64,000 nt of DNA, taken from NCBI GenBank assembly GCA_949316235.1, contig OX438759.1:15964618-16028617 (forward strand). The letters run 5' to 3'. Source of the stretch: Oegoconia quadripuncta (Eukaryota; Arthropoda; Insecta; Lepidoptera; Autostichidae). The notes beneath the pieces were generated by a model, which ran no database searches, had not been told where the DNA came from, and worked only from the letters and a program-made list of their open reading frames with translations. Positions 55,563 through 64,000 of this stretch are shown here, piece by piece; the stretch's first letter is position 1, and each line of letters opens with the position of its first letter. A program made the position numbers and the translations under genes.

Positions 55563-55876
55563 ATAGTTCTCATCTATTTTGTTTCATACCCACAGCTGCG
55601 CCCGCATAGAATTAATTATTTTATCGCGGACTCTACCTCCAGGAGGAAGGTTAAAAAGTAGTCTATATCCATCTCCAGGTCCTAGTCTACCTCTCTGACA
55701 AAGTTCAATACAATCTTCGCAGATTAGGCGTGAATGCCGAACAGACAGATTGACGCATTTATAATATTTATTTGAACAGTTAAACTGGTGGGGGTTGATG
55801 TTGCTCACGTCCGTAGGCTGTACCCTCGAGACCCTACACGTGACCCCCGGGTGGTGCTAAACGAGCAACTTTAACT

Positions 55877-55972
55877 GGTGGTAGGCTTCGGCCGCGGCTA
55901 GTTACCACCCTTCAGGCAAAGCCAAACCGCCAAGCGACATAGTCGTGTTCCGGTTTGATGCCTGAAGCAGCC
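55877..55972 (+). promoter_or_regulatory. Structured RNA module in the LINE leader
   Basis: Stem 1 is GGTGGTA (55877-55883) with TACCACC (55903-55909). It encloses a small hairpin GGC-TTCG-GCC. Stem 2 abuts it directly: CTTCAGGCA (55910-55918) with TGCCTGAAG (55959-55967). Inside stem 2, AAACCG can pair with CGGTTT and CGAC with GTCG. CCGCCAAGC (55927-55935) and TGTTCCGGTT (55946-55955) are shared with the SINE-A core, as is GGCTAG before the second arm of stem 1. AGCC directly after stem 2 could pair with GGCT (55896-55899) as a pseudoknot. A function in translation, RNA processing or protein binding is inference. Confidence 0.7.
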
Positions 55973-56138
55973 AAACAGAGAACGGGTCTGAACAGTTGCG
56001 CTACTTCAGTAGACCGGTCCGGACATTGCGGTGCTGCTGCGCTGGTTGCCTCGTCGCGGAGGGTAGCGGGATCCGAAGCACGGTTCTCCGCTGGCCGACC
56101 GCAGTTAGTAGGGGGCCCAATTAGTAGCCCAGCCAGTT

Positions 56139-59100
56139 ATGAAAGGCTGCCCCGCCAACTCGCGAAAAATCCCGAAATGCTCCATTGTGCCGGTTGGCGA
56201 CCGGATGAGAGGACCCAATGGCCATTTCGGGGGGGTTCGGGCGTCCCCGCAGTCTCCAGACGAGTCCACCATCGGCGTGGCAGGCCCGTATACGTCTGTA
56301 GGTCAAAGTTGTAGCGCCTCGTTCAACTACCGTTCTTTGCCTATTCACGCCGTCATAAATTTAAAAATGAAAAGGAACAAAAGGAAAATGAGGTTTGCAC
56401 AGCGGAAGCACGTCCTCTCGCTTAAAGTGCACCTCTCCAATATTCGAGGACTGCACTCCAATCTCAACCCAGTCCACCACCACCTTGAGACTAGTAAACC
56501 TCATTTACTTTTCCTCACGGAGACGCAGATAGGATGTCCGACTGACGCAGCATACCTTAATTACCCAGGGTATTCTCTGGAGCACAATTTTAAGCCACAC
56601 GCTGGGGTCTGCGTGTATGCTCGCGATGACATCTGCTGTCGGCGTCTCCGGAACCTTGAGGATCCTAAATTTTCTGTTTTGTGGGTGCTTGTGGATACCG
56701 GAGTAGAGAAAATTCTCTATGCTGGTGTTTACAGGTCGCACAGCGGTGATCTAGAGACAACCAGGCTGGTCGACTACCTTTGCCTAACAGCAGATGCCGC
56801 GCAACAAAGGTATCCCACCGCGCAACTGGTTTTTCTGGGGGACTTCAATGCCCACCACCAAGAGTGGTTGTTCCCGTACCAGAACACCGACCACGCAGGG
56901 AAAGAGGTATTTAAACTTGCGTTATCGCAAAACCTCACTCAGCTGGTAGACCAACCTACGCGTATACCCGATGTTGCCGGCCATACTGCTAATTGCTTGG
57001 ATCTTCTGCTGACAACTGATCCGGACAGATACGTGGTCTCGATTTCTTCACCATTGGGGACATCTGACCACTGTCTGGTGAAATCTGTATCCAATTACTC
57101 ACCGCCTGAACGAAGTCCCAGAGGTACCAGGCGAGTATGGCGATACAAGTCAGCAGATTGGGATGAGATGCGTAACTTCTTTACATCCTATCCTTGGCGG
57201 CAGGCATGTTTTTCTTCGGACGATCCGTCGAGCTGCGCGATTGCCATTACCGATGTGATGCGTCAGGCAATGGAATATTTTATTCCTTTCTCTGACGTAT
57301 CTCTCGGTGGCAAAGCGCGCCCGTGGTTCAACGCAGATTGTGCACAAGCCGAAGCGGCGAAGCAATCTGCGTATTTGGCCTGGGCTGCTGCTCGTTCGCA
57401 AAAAGCACCGGAAGTCCATTTTAAGAAGACTGCTTATAATAAAGCCGCCAAATCCTGCAAGAAAGTACTGCGAAAGGCACGTTTCGACCACATCGGCCAG
57501 ATTGGAAACAGGCTCGCCACTTACCCCTCTGGTAGCAAGGCTTTCTGGTCCTTGGCCAAATCGGTCGAAACTAATTTTTGTCGACCAATGCTGCCGCCTC
57601 TGCTGAAACCTGATGGATCACTTGCCCATACTGCAATAGAAAAAGCAAACTTATTTGCGTCACTCTTCGCCCACAATTCGCGTCTAGATTCTGCGAATCA
57701 AGTCCCACCTGTTATACCTCGCTGTGAATGTATGATGCCAGAGGTACGCATTCACCAAAGGCAGGTGCTTAAGATACTTCGCACTCTGGACGTGAATAAG
57801 GCAAGCGGTCCTGATGGGATTCCAGCCATCGTTTTGAGGCACTGCGCTCCTGAGTTGTCTCCTATCTTGACACGCCTGTTCCGACTCTCCCTAAAAACGG
57901 GTCAAGTTCCTAAATGCTGGAAGCTTGCTAATGTACAACCAGTGCCCAAAAAGGGTAGTCGTGCGGACCCTGTCAACTACAGACCCATTGCAATCACCTC
58001 CATACTTTCCAAAATTATGGAGCGTGTAGTAAACAACAGGTTGCTGGCGTATCTCGAAGACTGTGATCTACTTAGTGATCGGCAATACGGCTTTCGACGA
58101 AACCGATCAACCGGCGATCTGCTAGTGTTTACTACACACTGCTGGGGAGAAGCCATAGAGAAGCATGGCGAAGCTCTTGCTGTTTCTCTCGACATATCTA
58201 AGGCTTTTGACAGGGTCTGGCATACCGGACTCTTAAGTAAGCTTCCTTCCTTTGGAATTCCCTCTGGACTGTGTACTTGGATATCTGATTTTCTGAGAGA
58301 ACGGTCGATTCAGGTAGTCATCGACGGCTGCTCATCTGACCTATTGGCTATTAATGCCGGGGTACCTCAAGGTTCAGTTCTCTCCGCAACACTCTTTTTA
58401 CTGCACATCAACGATCTGCTTCAACCCGGTACTTCTGGGTATGCAGACGACACCACAATTACGGAGAGATATACGTCGGGTCCACAGTCCAGAGGTGAAG
58501 ATATCCGTTCACTTAGGGGGTCCATGGTTGAGCGCATGAATTTGGCATTAAAGACGGTATCCGATTGGGGCGACGCCAATCTAGTCAAATTCAATGCCAC
58601 CAAAACACAGGCGTGTCTGTTCACCAGCAAACGGAGTCCATTCGACCTGACTCCGACTTTCCGGGATGTATCCGTACCAATCTCCGACCACCTCAATCTT
58701 TTGGGCATGGAGTTAACCTCCAACCTAAATTTTGGGCGCTCCATAGAGTCGAATGCAAAAACAGCGGCTAAGAAGCTTGGCATTCTCCTTAAGGTCAGGC
58801 GATATTTCACACCAAAACAACTTTTGGTGCTTTACCAGGCTCAGGTCCGCTCGTGCATGGAATATTGCTGTCACCTCTGGGATGGTTCAGCCAAGTACCA
58901 ACTAGCTGCACTCGATTCTGTGGAACGACGTGCCATGAGACTTATAGGTGATAGTTCGATGACTGCTAAATTGCAGAGCCTTGAACACCGTCGCAAAGTC
59001 GCCTGTCTCTCAGTTTTTTACAGGATACATTTCGGGGAGTGTGCGTTGGAATTACATAATCTTATTCCACCGTCACCCTTCCATCTTCGGACCACTAGGC

Positions 59101-59321
59101 GTGGGGAGGGATTCCACCCGTATATAGTTAATATACCGAACATTCGCACTAAGAAGTTCGACACTTCATTCATCATCCGAACAGCCAAGGCATGGAACTC
59201 CCTTCCGGCGTCAGTCTTTCCTGAATCCTACAACCTTGGGATCTTCAAGAGCAGAGTGAATAGGCATTTACTGAGATCGCGTGCTTCATCTCCGACCACA
59301 TCGTCACTTTCCATCAGGTGA
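56139..59321 (+). CDS. LINE endonuclease/reverse transcriptase, 1060 codons, intact
   Basis: This encodes the replication enzyme of the LINE: an apurinic-type endonuclease nicks the target and the reverse transcriptase primes cDNA there. Endonuclease motifs in order are SNIRG (100-104), TET (127-129), GDFN (234-237), CLDLL (286-290) and SDH (309-311). Reverse-transcriptase motifs are KASGPDG (554-560), NYRP (613-616), SLDISKAFD with Asp685, GVPQGSVLS (741-749), YADD (768-771) and NATKTQ (819-824). A conserved C-terminal region, LDSVERR to SRVNRHLL (925-1045), recurs in truncated copies elsewhere in the window. All catalytic residues are present and there is no stop or frameshift. The true start may be Met77 (56367), because residues 1-76 come from leader-like sequence and precede the first motif by little. 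A 119-codon frame at 55955-56314 overlaps the start and is probably leader. Confidence 0.9.
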   Translation: MKGCPANSRKIPKCSIVPVGDRMRGPNGHFGGVRASPQSPDESTIGVAGPYTSVGQSCSASFNYRSLPIHAVINLKMKRNKRKMRFAQRKHVLSLKVHLSNIRGLHSNLNPVHHHLETSKPHLLFLTETQIGCPTDAAYLNYPGYSLEHNFKPHAGVCVYARDDICCRRLRNLEDPKFSVLWVLVDTGVEKILYAGVYRSHSGDLETTRLVDYLCLTADAAQQRYPTAQLVFLGDFNAHHQEWLFPYQNTDHAGKEVFKLALSQNLTQLVDQPTRIPDVAGHTANCLDLLLTTDPDRYVVSISSPLGTSDHCLVKSVSNYSPPERSPRGTRRVWRYKSADWDEMRNFFTSYPWRQACFSSDDPSSCAIAITDVMRQAMEYFIPFSDVSLGGKARPWFNADCAQAEAAKQSAYLAWAAARSQKAPEVHFKKTAYNKAAKSCKKVLRKARFDHIGQIGNRLATYPSGSKAFWSLAKSVETNFCRPMLPPLLKPDGSLAHTAIEKANLFASLFAHNSRLDSANQVPPVIPRCECMMPEVRIHQRQVLKILRTLDVNKASGPDGIPAIVLRHCAPELSPILTRLFRLSLKTGQVPKCWKLANVQPVPKKGSRADPVNYRPIAITSILSKIMERVVNNRLLAYLEDCDLLSDRQYGFRRNRSTGDLLVFTTHCWGEAIEKHGEALAVSLDISKAFDRVWHTGLLSKLPSFGIPSGLCTWISDFLRERSIQVVIDGCSSDLLAINAGVPQGSVLSATLFLLHINDLLQPGTSGYADDTTITERYTSGPQSRGEDIRSLRGSMVERMNLALKTVSDWGDANLVKFNATKTQACLFTSKRSPFDLTPTFRDVSVPISDHLNLLGMELTSNLNFGRSIESNAKTAAKKLGILLKVRRYFTPKQLLVLYQAQVRSCMEYCCHLWDGSAKYQLAALDSVERRAMRLIGDSSMTAKLQSLEHRRKVACLSVFYRIHFGECALELHNLIPPSPFHLRTTRRGEGFHPYIVNIPNIRTKKFDTSFIIRTAKAWNSLPASVFPESYNLGIFKSRVNRHLLRSRASSPTTSSLSIR

Positions 59322-59341
59322 GATTGTGGTCAAACGCGTAT
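59294..59341 (+). promoter_or_regulatory. 3' terminal hairpin of the LINE
   Basis: GACCACA (59294-59300) pairs with TGTGGTC (59335-59341), a perfect 7-bp stem that spans the stop codon. The same hairpin in SINE-A reads GACCTCA/TGAGGTC, so one pair is swapped while pairing is kept. In LINE families with specific tails such hairpins are the recognition site of the reverse transcriptase. That role here is inference. Confidence 0.6.
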
Positions 59342-59390
59342 CCAGTCAATCATAAAAAAAAAAAAAAAAAAAAAAAAAAACTATAAACCG

Positions 59391-59733
59391 TTTTTTTTTT
59401 TTTTTAAATGCACGACGGGTTTGTACTTGACCTCAATCACACCTGATGTTAAGTGAAGATGAGGTCGAAGGTGGAAGCGTACTGACCCGGAAACACCAAC
59501 ACATTTGGGGGACTGGCTATCTTATCTCTGACAACCGGAACACAACAATGATATTAACATTGCTGCTTGGCGGCAGATTTAGATAAGATGGTGGTAGCTA
59601 GCCAGGCGGGCATCTAAAATGCCCTACCACCAACCAAACCGAGTACTTAACACATGTACCCCGCTGGGGATCGAACCCGCGACCTCCGAATCGTAAACCC
59701 AACGTTGTTCACATTGAGCCACCGAGGCAGGGG
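59391..59733 (-). mobile_element. SINE-A, full length, tail-to-tail with the LINE
   Basis: The reversed SINE has its poly(A) as T15 at 59391-59405. The tRNA-like head ends near 59733 and contains the B box GGTTCGATCCC on the minus strand. Only ten bases separate its tail from the LINE poly(A), so a transcript through both could fold A27 on T15. Confidence 0.88.
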
Positions 59734-60932
59734 TTGAACAAATCAAGAGCTAACTGCCTGAACAACGTTTCTATGACAGAGTTCAACTAGTCGTATACAT
59801 ATACAGAATGTACCTACATAAGCTATTGCTATCTGGGAATCTAGAGGGAAAGAAAAATAGAATGGAGAATTAGGAGAAAAGACGGTTTCCACTTCCTCAA
59901 TAAATGGAAGTGAAGTTTGATATGCAAAAACTGAACTCAGAAAGGAGGTCGGGTGAAGATCGACCTTGTCCGTCGCAGAAGACGAAATCGGACGTTACAA
60001 CAAGAGTAGTAAAAATTTCAAAGCAATAGATAATCTGTCTGAAAACACACTCTCGCTAACACCAGAATATAACCAAACGCTACGCCCGCTGTTGTCTACA
60101 AATTCTCATCAAGCAGTTGATGATAAATTCTAAAGTGCAAAAACAAACCGTGGTTCGTGTAACTGAACTGAAATTGGCATTCCCAAACCCAACCATTCTA
60201 CTTAAGTCTCCACTGCTGGTGCACAGCCTCCTCACCTAGGAGAAGATATGAGCCATATTCTACCAAGTGGGCCCAGTGTGGACTGGTGACCAATTGACAG
60301 TCGGAGTTTTCGAGCCCTTGTATGTCACCGACTTACAACTAATTTCAATTGAAAACATATGAAAACGCACCGGCAGTGTCCACCCATTTATGGACTAAAC
60401 TAAAATGGCCCTGCACGAGCGGAATTGGCATACTAAAACAAAATTGTCCCGACCGTGAATCCAACCCGAGATTTTCCGTAGCGACGATACGGAACCACTA
60501 CACTAAGGAGATTCTCAAATCATCAGAAATTCTCATGGTCACCTACTTACTTCAATTTCCATACTAACAATAGACCAATTCTCTGTTATTTTTATCACGG
60601 AGACCTATTTTCCTAACAAACTGATTGGGCACTTTTCAGTCGGCAGTATATTACCCGTTGACTGATTGGTGGAAGATGACGCATCGTCCTCCGCTACAAG
60701 ATTTAGGGCGATGACTGTCGAGATTCCGAATGACTAGTGAATGCCTCAGTATATGTACTCTACTGTATTACGGTAAACGGAAAAGGAGTGATATACAATT
60801 ATGATAAAGTTAGCAAATAAGAAACGTCAGTCTCCTAAATATTTGAATTTGTGTGGAATAAAACGGGTTTGCATTTGCGTTATTACATGTAAAATAAATA
60901 ATAATAATAATAAAAAATATTTCGAACAATTG
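59734..60932. other. Mostly unassigned
   Basis: Apart from the repeat at 60185 and an ATA microsatellite (60898-60915), nothing was recognised. Confidence 0.45.
60185..60335 (+). repeat. Dispersed repeat fragment
   Basis: CTCCACTGCTGGTGCACAGC, CTCACCTAGGAGAAG and AGTGGGCCCAGTGTGGACTG, a phrase set also seen at 35098-35175 and 46505-46595. Confidence 0.4.
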
Positions 60933-61095
60933 ACGACGGTGTAGTGAATACGGTTGCGCGTTCGAATCCCGCGAGGGGTAAAATGTTTATGTGATGAATA
61001 CGAATATAAATATTTATGTATGTTTATCCGTTATCTAGCAGCTACAGTACAAGCTTTGCTTAGTTTGGGACTTAATGTACGGTCCGCAATATCAA
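60933..61095 (+). mobile_element. SINE-B2, shortened
   Basis: ACGACGGTGTAGTGAATACG head with a deletion, GCGTTCGAATCCCGCGAGGG and the TACAAGCTTTGCTTAGTTTG body, ending in A10. Confidence 0.7.
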
Positions 61096-61152
61096 AAAAA
61101 AAATTACATCAAATATACCAAACTACATCAGATAGATAAATATTTATATCTA

Positions 61153-61258
61153 CTTGTAACCACCTTCGTGACTCAACGTAAATAATATAAAGTTTACCAA
61201 ACGGAGGTCGCGGGTTCCATTCCCAGCGGGGTACATGTTTAGTACTCGGTTTGATTGA
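61153..61258 (+). mobile_element. SINE-A head, degraded
   Basis: ACCACCTTCGTGACTCAACG, GGTTCCATTCCCAGCGGGGT and GTACTCGGTTTGATTG. It ends before stem 1. Confidence 0.65.
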
Positions 61259-61464
61259 ACCGACAATTTTATATATAGGTATATATTTATTCAGTTTTAT
61301 ACATACATTATAACAATTACAAAATACCTATTCTTAATCATTTAATAACCTAATCTAACTCTATCATCCACCAATCTCAAACAAACATGCCTTTCGACAT
61401 ATACAGAAATACACACTGTTTCTAGTCTATAAGTTTTTTGGTGTAAAGTCCCATAGTCGCTATT

Positions 61465-61520
61465 GAAGACACCCACGGTAAGAGATAGGTTGGTTCTATT
61501 CTTTTTACGTGCCAAACCAT
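61465..61520 (-). repeat. Repeat E start fragment
   Basis: GACACCCACGGTAAGAGATA and GGTTGGTTCTATTCTTTTTA. Confidence 0.5.
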
Positions 61521-61964
61521 ATCATTTACCTTTAGGTAAGTCTGTAGAATTTTCATTTCATTTCCATTGCTAGAACTTTTTCATTTCCCCTATTGACATT
61601 CCTTTTACCCACAGCATTTCGTTTTTGAACGAACGACCGGGCATCGAAAATCGAAGCTAGAGTTTGCCGGGTGAGCCCGGGTGACAGCGAGCGTTCGAAG
61701 TGCAATTTGTTTAGTGACAGACCAATCAGTTGGCCTGGCAGTCTGTGAAGAGGAACAGATGTCGCCTGAAATTTCATAAACTTATTTTTACTTGTGGATA
61801 AAAATACACTGGGCGAGTGTTCAGGCGGCGATTGTAGGTAGGTAGTTAATTACCAGTTACATTTGTAAGAAAAACAGCTAACTGAACACGGTCTACAAGC
61901 GAGTCTGTTATTCAGCTGCTTAGATTTGTTGTTATATTTTTCTATTATTAGACTTGTGTGTGGT

Positions 61965-62285
61965 TTCGGCACTCAAATAAAAACCGTCTCTTCCCATGGG
62001 TGTCGTAAAAGGCGACTAAGGGACTTTCCACCGAAAAACATCTATAGACCTGCACGTTTCCATGACATTAGGCACGTGTGCATATCTTTCATAAGGTGAA
62101 CCGTGGATTAAATCATTCAACTTTTGATATTTGGCACACTTAGCAAATTTAAAAAACATAATTACATGACGTCACGACCTTTATCCCAAATGGGGTGGTG
62201 GTGAGGTGGTGGAGATAACCCAAACAATGGTGTTTGGGATATCTTGTGACGTTATGTATGTGATGTTTTTTAAATTTGCTAAGAT
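61965..62285 (+). repeat. Repeat E with an inverted-repeat end
   Basis: AACCGTCTCTTCCCATGGGT, AAAAGGCGACTAAGGGACTT and TTTCCACCGAAAAACATC, then a perfect 21-bp inverted repeat (62139-62159 with 62263-62283) that encloses the tail in both orientations (CCCAAATGGGGTGG, TTTGGGATATC). Confidence 0.7.
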
Positions 62286-62304
62286 CACCCTCAACAACAA
62301 CAAC

Positions 62305-62425
62305 AACAAAATATTCTTTATTGTACAACAATAAGAAGCATAAAAAGAAATAAGAAAAAGGGGATAGTACAATTTGGCGGCCTTATCACTAAAAGCGATC
62401 TCTTCCAGGCAACCTTTGGGTTAGG
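62305..62425 (-). mobile_element. LINE 3' tail (same family as 50085)
   Basis: Starts in a CAA repeat (62295-62310), then ATTCTTTATTGTACAACAAT (62313-62332) and later GGCGGCCTTATCACTAAAAG and CGATCTCTTCCAGGCAACCT, the reverse complement of the 50085 tail. Confidence 0.6.
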
Positions 62426-62749
62426 AAGCATTATGCACATGACATGTAGGTAGCGTGCACGGTAAACTAATTTTAATAAAATAAATAAATCACCCATATA
62501 AAACACTCTCATGACGATAAATAACTATTTTAACCGACACCCAAAAGGGAGGAGGTACTATTTACTTTAACTCTTTATTGTACTACCCACACATAGAATA
62601 GACACATTATAAAGAATTAAATACAAATGTATAAAGGGCGAACTATCTCTATAAGAGATCTTTTTCAGCAAACCCGCGAAAACGAAACTATTTTGAAAAG
62701 TATAGCATATGAAAAATAACAATAATTATCGTAATTTAATAATAATTAA

Positions 62750-62985
62750 GGCAACCTGTTTGATGTAGTGGTTAGAAACTCTGACTGCAATACCAAAAGG
62801 CCGCGGGTTCGATTCCCGCTAGGAGCATATGTTTGTATGATAAATACAGACATGTGAGACATGTGTTCCCGGGTTATGGATGTTTTCATTTATATATGTA
62901 TTTATTTACAAAAAAAAAACTAATTTGGGTAGTTTACCAACCATAATACAAGCTTAGTTGCATAACGTGAAATTATAGTAGATCT
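62750..62985 (+). mobile_element. SINE-B
   Basis: CCTGTTTGATGTAGTGG and GGGTTCGATTCCC boxes, then ATGTTTGTATGATAAATACA. A short internal duplication (GACATGTGAGACATGTG) is present. The end is degraded. Confidence 0.75.
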
Positions 62986-63056
62986 ATAGAATGTGTTCAA
63001 TTAATCTAATAATATCCCTAACTAAATACATACATACGATAAATGTATATACATAT

Positions 63057-63351
63057 TAGAAGCGTCGATGGCTCAGCGGTTAAGACGCGGTCTCCCATTT
63101 TGGGAGGTCCGGGTTCGATTCCCAGACATGCCATGTACCAAGAGTTTTTAAATTAAATTAAATTATTTATATGCATTTATCCGACTGCTTTTAAACGGTG
63201 AAGGAAAACATCGCGAGGAAATAAAAATTCTAAAACATGTGAAGTCCCCAACCCGCAATCGGCCAGCGTGGTGGACTATGGTCCATACTCCCTCATATAT
63301 GAGGAAAGGCCTATATCCCTGCAGTGGGATGTTTACGGGCTGATGATGATG
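63057..63351 (+). mobile_element. SINE-C, full length with target-site duplication
   Basis: A box TGGCTCAGCGGTTAAGACG (63069-63087) and B box GGTTCGATTCCC (63112-63123). The 3' part has CCAGCGTGGTGGACTATGG and a TGATGATGAT end. ATATACATAT at 63047-63056 and 63352-63361 is a perfect 10-bp duplication. Confidence 0.9.
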
Positions 63352-63379
63352 ATATACATATAATACATAAACATAATAT

Positions 63380-63510
63380 AAATAACATGTTGATGGAAAT
63401 CGGTAAAGCCGTTTCGAAGATATTCAGCATTTAATACAGTTGGTTTGTTTATCTAGATGACAGTATCTCGGGGGTTTACTACATTTTCAAATTATAATTG
63501 TTAACTAGGT
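63380..63510 (+). repeat. Repeat M-like fragment, uninterrupted
   Basis: AAGCCGTTTCGAAGATATTC, ATACAGTTGGTTTGTTTATC and CTCGGGGGTTTACTACATTT. It is the empty-site counterpart of 30720-30965. Confidence 0.45.
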
Positions 63511-64000
63511 ACGTCAATAGTATTGCGTACATAGCATTATTATTCATGGTACATATCATACATAAGACGGCAGACCACAAAGCAATTAAGTTGTACGAAT
63601 ACATGTATACATAGCACTTCATTCATCCTAACGAGATAATAATGTAAGTGAGAACCAATAATAACAAATTTCAAACAAACCTATTTGACTTAAACTAATA
63701 GAAATTAATATGTGAACGTCAAGTGTGATACTATTTTGTATTTTGTGCCAAGTCAAATGCGCCCTCTGCCTGTACATAATAATAACAATAAAAACTAAAA
63801 AAATATGCCGTTTATCGTGTTTGTGTTAATGAATAAACTTGATGAGTTTACTAGTACGCCAACACGATGATATCATATTATTGTAATATAAATTTGAAAT
63901 CGATACCACAATTAGAAGTTAGTGAAAATCCACATCCTAGAAGTCAACCTTATAGGTTATAGTTGAATAACTACTTAAGAATTTAAAAAAATTGTATTTT

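Larger units (their letters stand above)
55875..59380 (+). mobile_element. Near full-length non-LTR retrotransposon (LINE), poly(A)-tailed
   Basis: The unit has a GC-rich leader carrying a structured module (55877-55972), one long ORF (56139-59321), a 32-base 3' UTR and an uninterrupted poly(A) of 27 bases (59354-59380). Its composition is clearly more GC-rich than the flanks. The 5' boundary is inferred: homology to SINE-A begins at the GGTGGTA stem, and no target-site duplication could be matched. The ten bases after the poly(A) (CTATAAACCG) may be the 3' duplication, but a SINE-A inserted right behind them. No upstream gag-like ORF with CCHC knuckles is visible, so the copy is a single-ORF element or is truncated. 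The long poly(A) and open frame suggest a young insertion. The clade (Jockey or CR1 group) is not settled. Confidence 0.9.

Noticed and set aside
55955..56314. 119-codon ORF as ORF1 (gag) of the LINE
   Set aside because: It begins inside stem 2, has no zinc knuckle or coiled coil and overlaps the main ORF. The GC-rich leader explains the open frame.
57150..57491. Minus-strand ORFs of 70-130 codons across the LINE (also 56505, 58421, 57977)
   Set aside because: Shadows of the coding strand of the reverse transcriptase.

Overview
The window looks like a gene-poor, AT-rich stretch of a lepidopteran (butterfly or moth) genome. The evidence is the repeat content: tRNA-headed SINEs, 3' ends of insect non-LTR retrotransposons (LINEs), inverted-repeat DNA elements and short repeat motifs that I associate with Lepidoptera. 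I found no complete host gene. Two places hold short coding-looking stretches next to plausible splice sites (913-1434 on the minus strand; 55238-55562 on the plus strand). They are candidates only.

The one long intact coding region is a LINE at 55875-59380: a GC-rich leader, a 1060-codon endonuclease/reverse-transcriptase ORF with all catalytic motifs, and a 27-base poly(A). At least eight truncated relatives of this LINE, all on the opposite strand, lie at 1-400, 25235, 26495, 31935, 35774, 45530, 45752 and 51812. Decayed 3' coding ends of other LINE families lie at 1865, 4225, 19375, 30580, 49388 and 53090.

Three SINE groups dominate. SINE-A (about 330 bp, more than 20 full or partial copies) has a tRNA-like head, a structured core and a poly(A) tail. 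SINE-B and its sister SINE-B2 (about 250 bp) have a tRNA-like head and an AT-rich tail. SINE-C (about 295 bp) has a tRNA-like head and a TGA-repeat tail. Short inverted-repeat elements fill much of the rest: TIR-1 (7561, 16669), TIR-2 (13116, 48719), TIR-3 (45461, 54727), two hAT-like groups (23354; 20656, 27240 and 47279) and a foldback element (30048, 52434). Nesting is deep and often gives the relative age of insertions.

The main result is that SINE-A is built from the LINE of this window at both ends of its body. Its 3' 70 bases match the LINE's 3' terminus, including a hairpin with a compensatory pair change. Its core matches a roughly 100-base module in the LINE's 5' leader. The two copies share CCGCCAAGC, TGTTCCGGTT and GGCTAG-TACCACC, while their stem sequences differ but still pair. 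This is what a selected RNA structure common to a LINE and its dependent SINE would look like. Several SINE-A copies are also truncated just upstream of this module.

Layout: 1-5 kb LINE debris and unassigned sequence; 5-9.6 kb SINEs plus a nested inverted-repeat element; 9.6-12.2 kb mostly unassigned; 12.2-24.5 kb dense SINE and DNA-element nests with a 281-bp exact tandem duplication; 24.5-38.3 kb LINE tails, a poly(A) retroposon and a foldback; 38.3-40.2 kb the longest repeat-poor stretch; 40.2-55 kb dense nests; 55-59.4 kb the intact LINE; 59.4-64 kb SINE copies and LINE tails. All family names are local labels, because no database search was possible.
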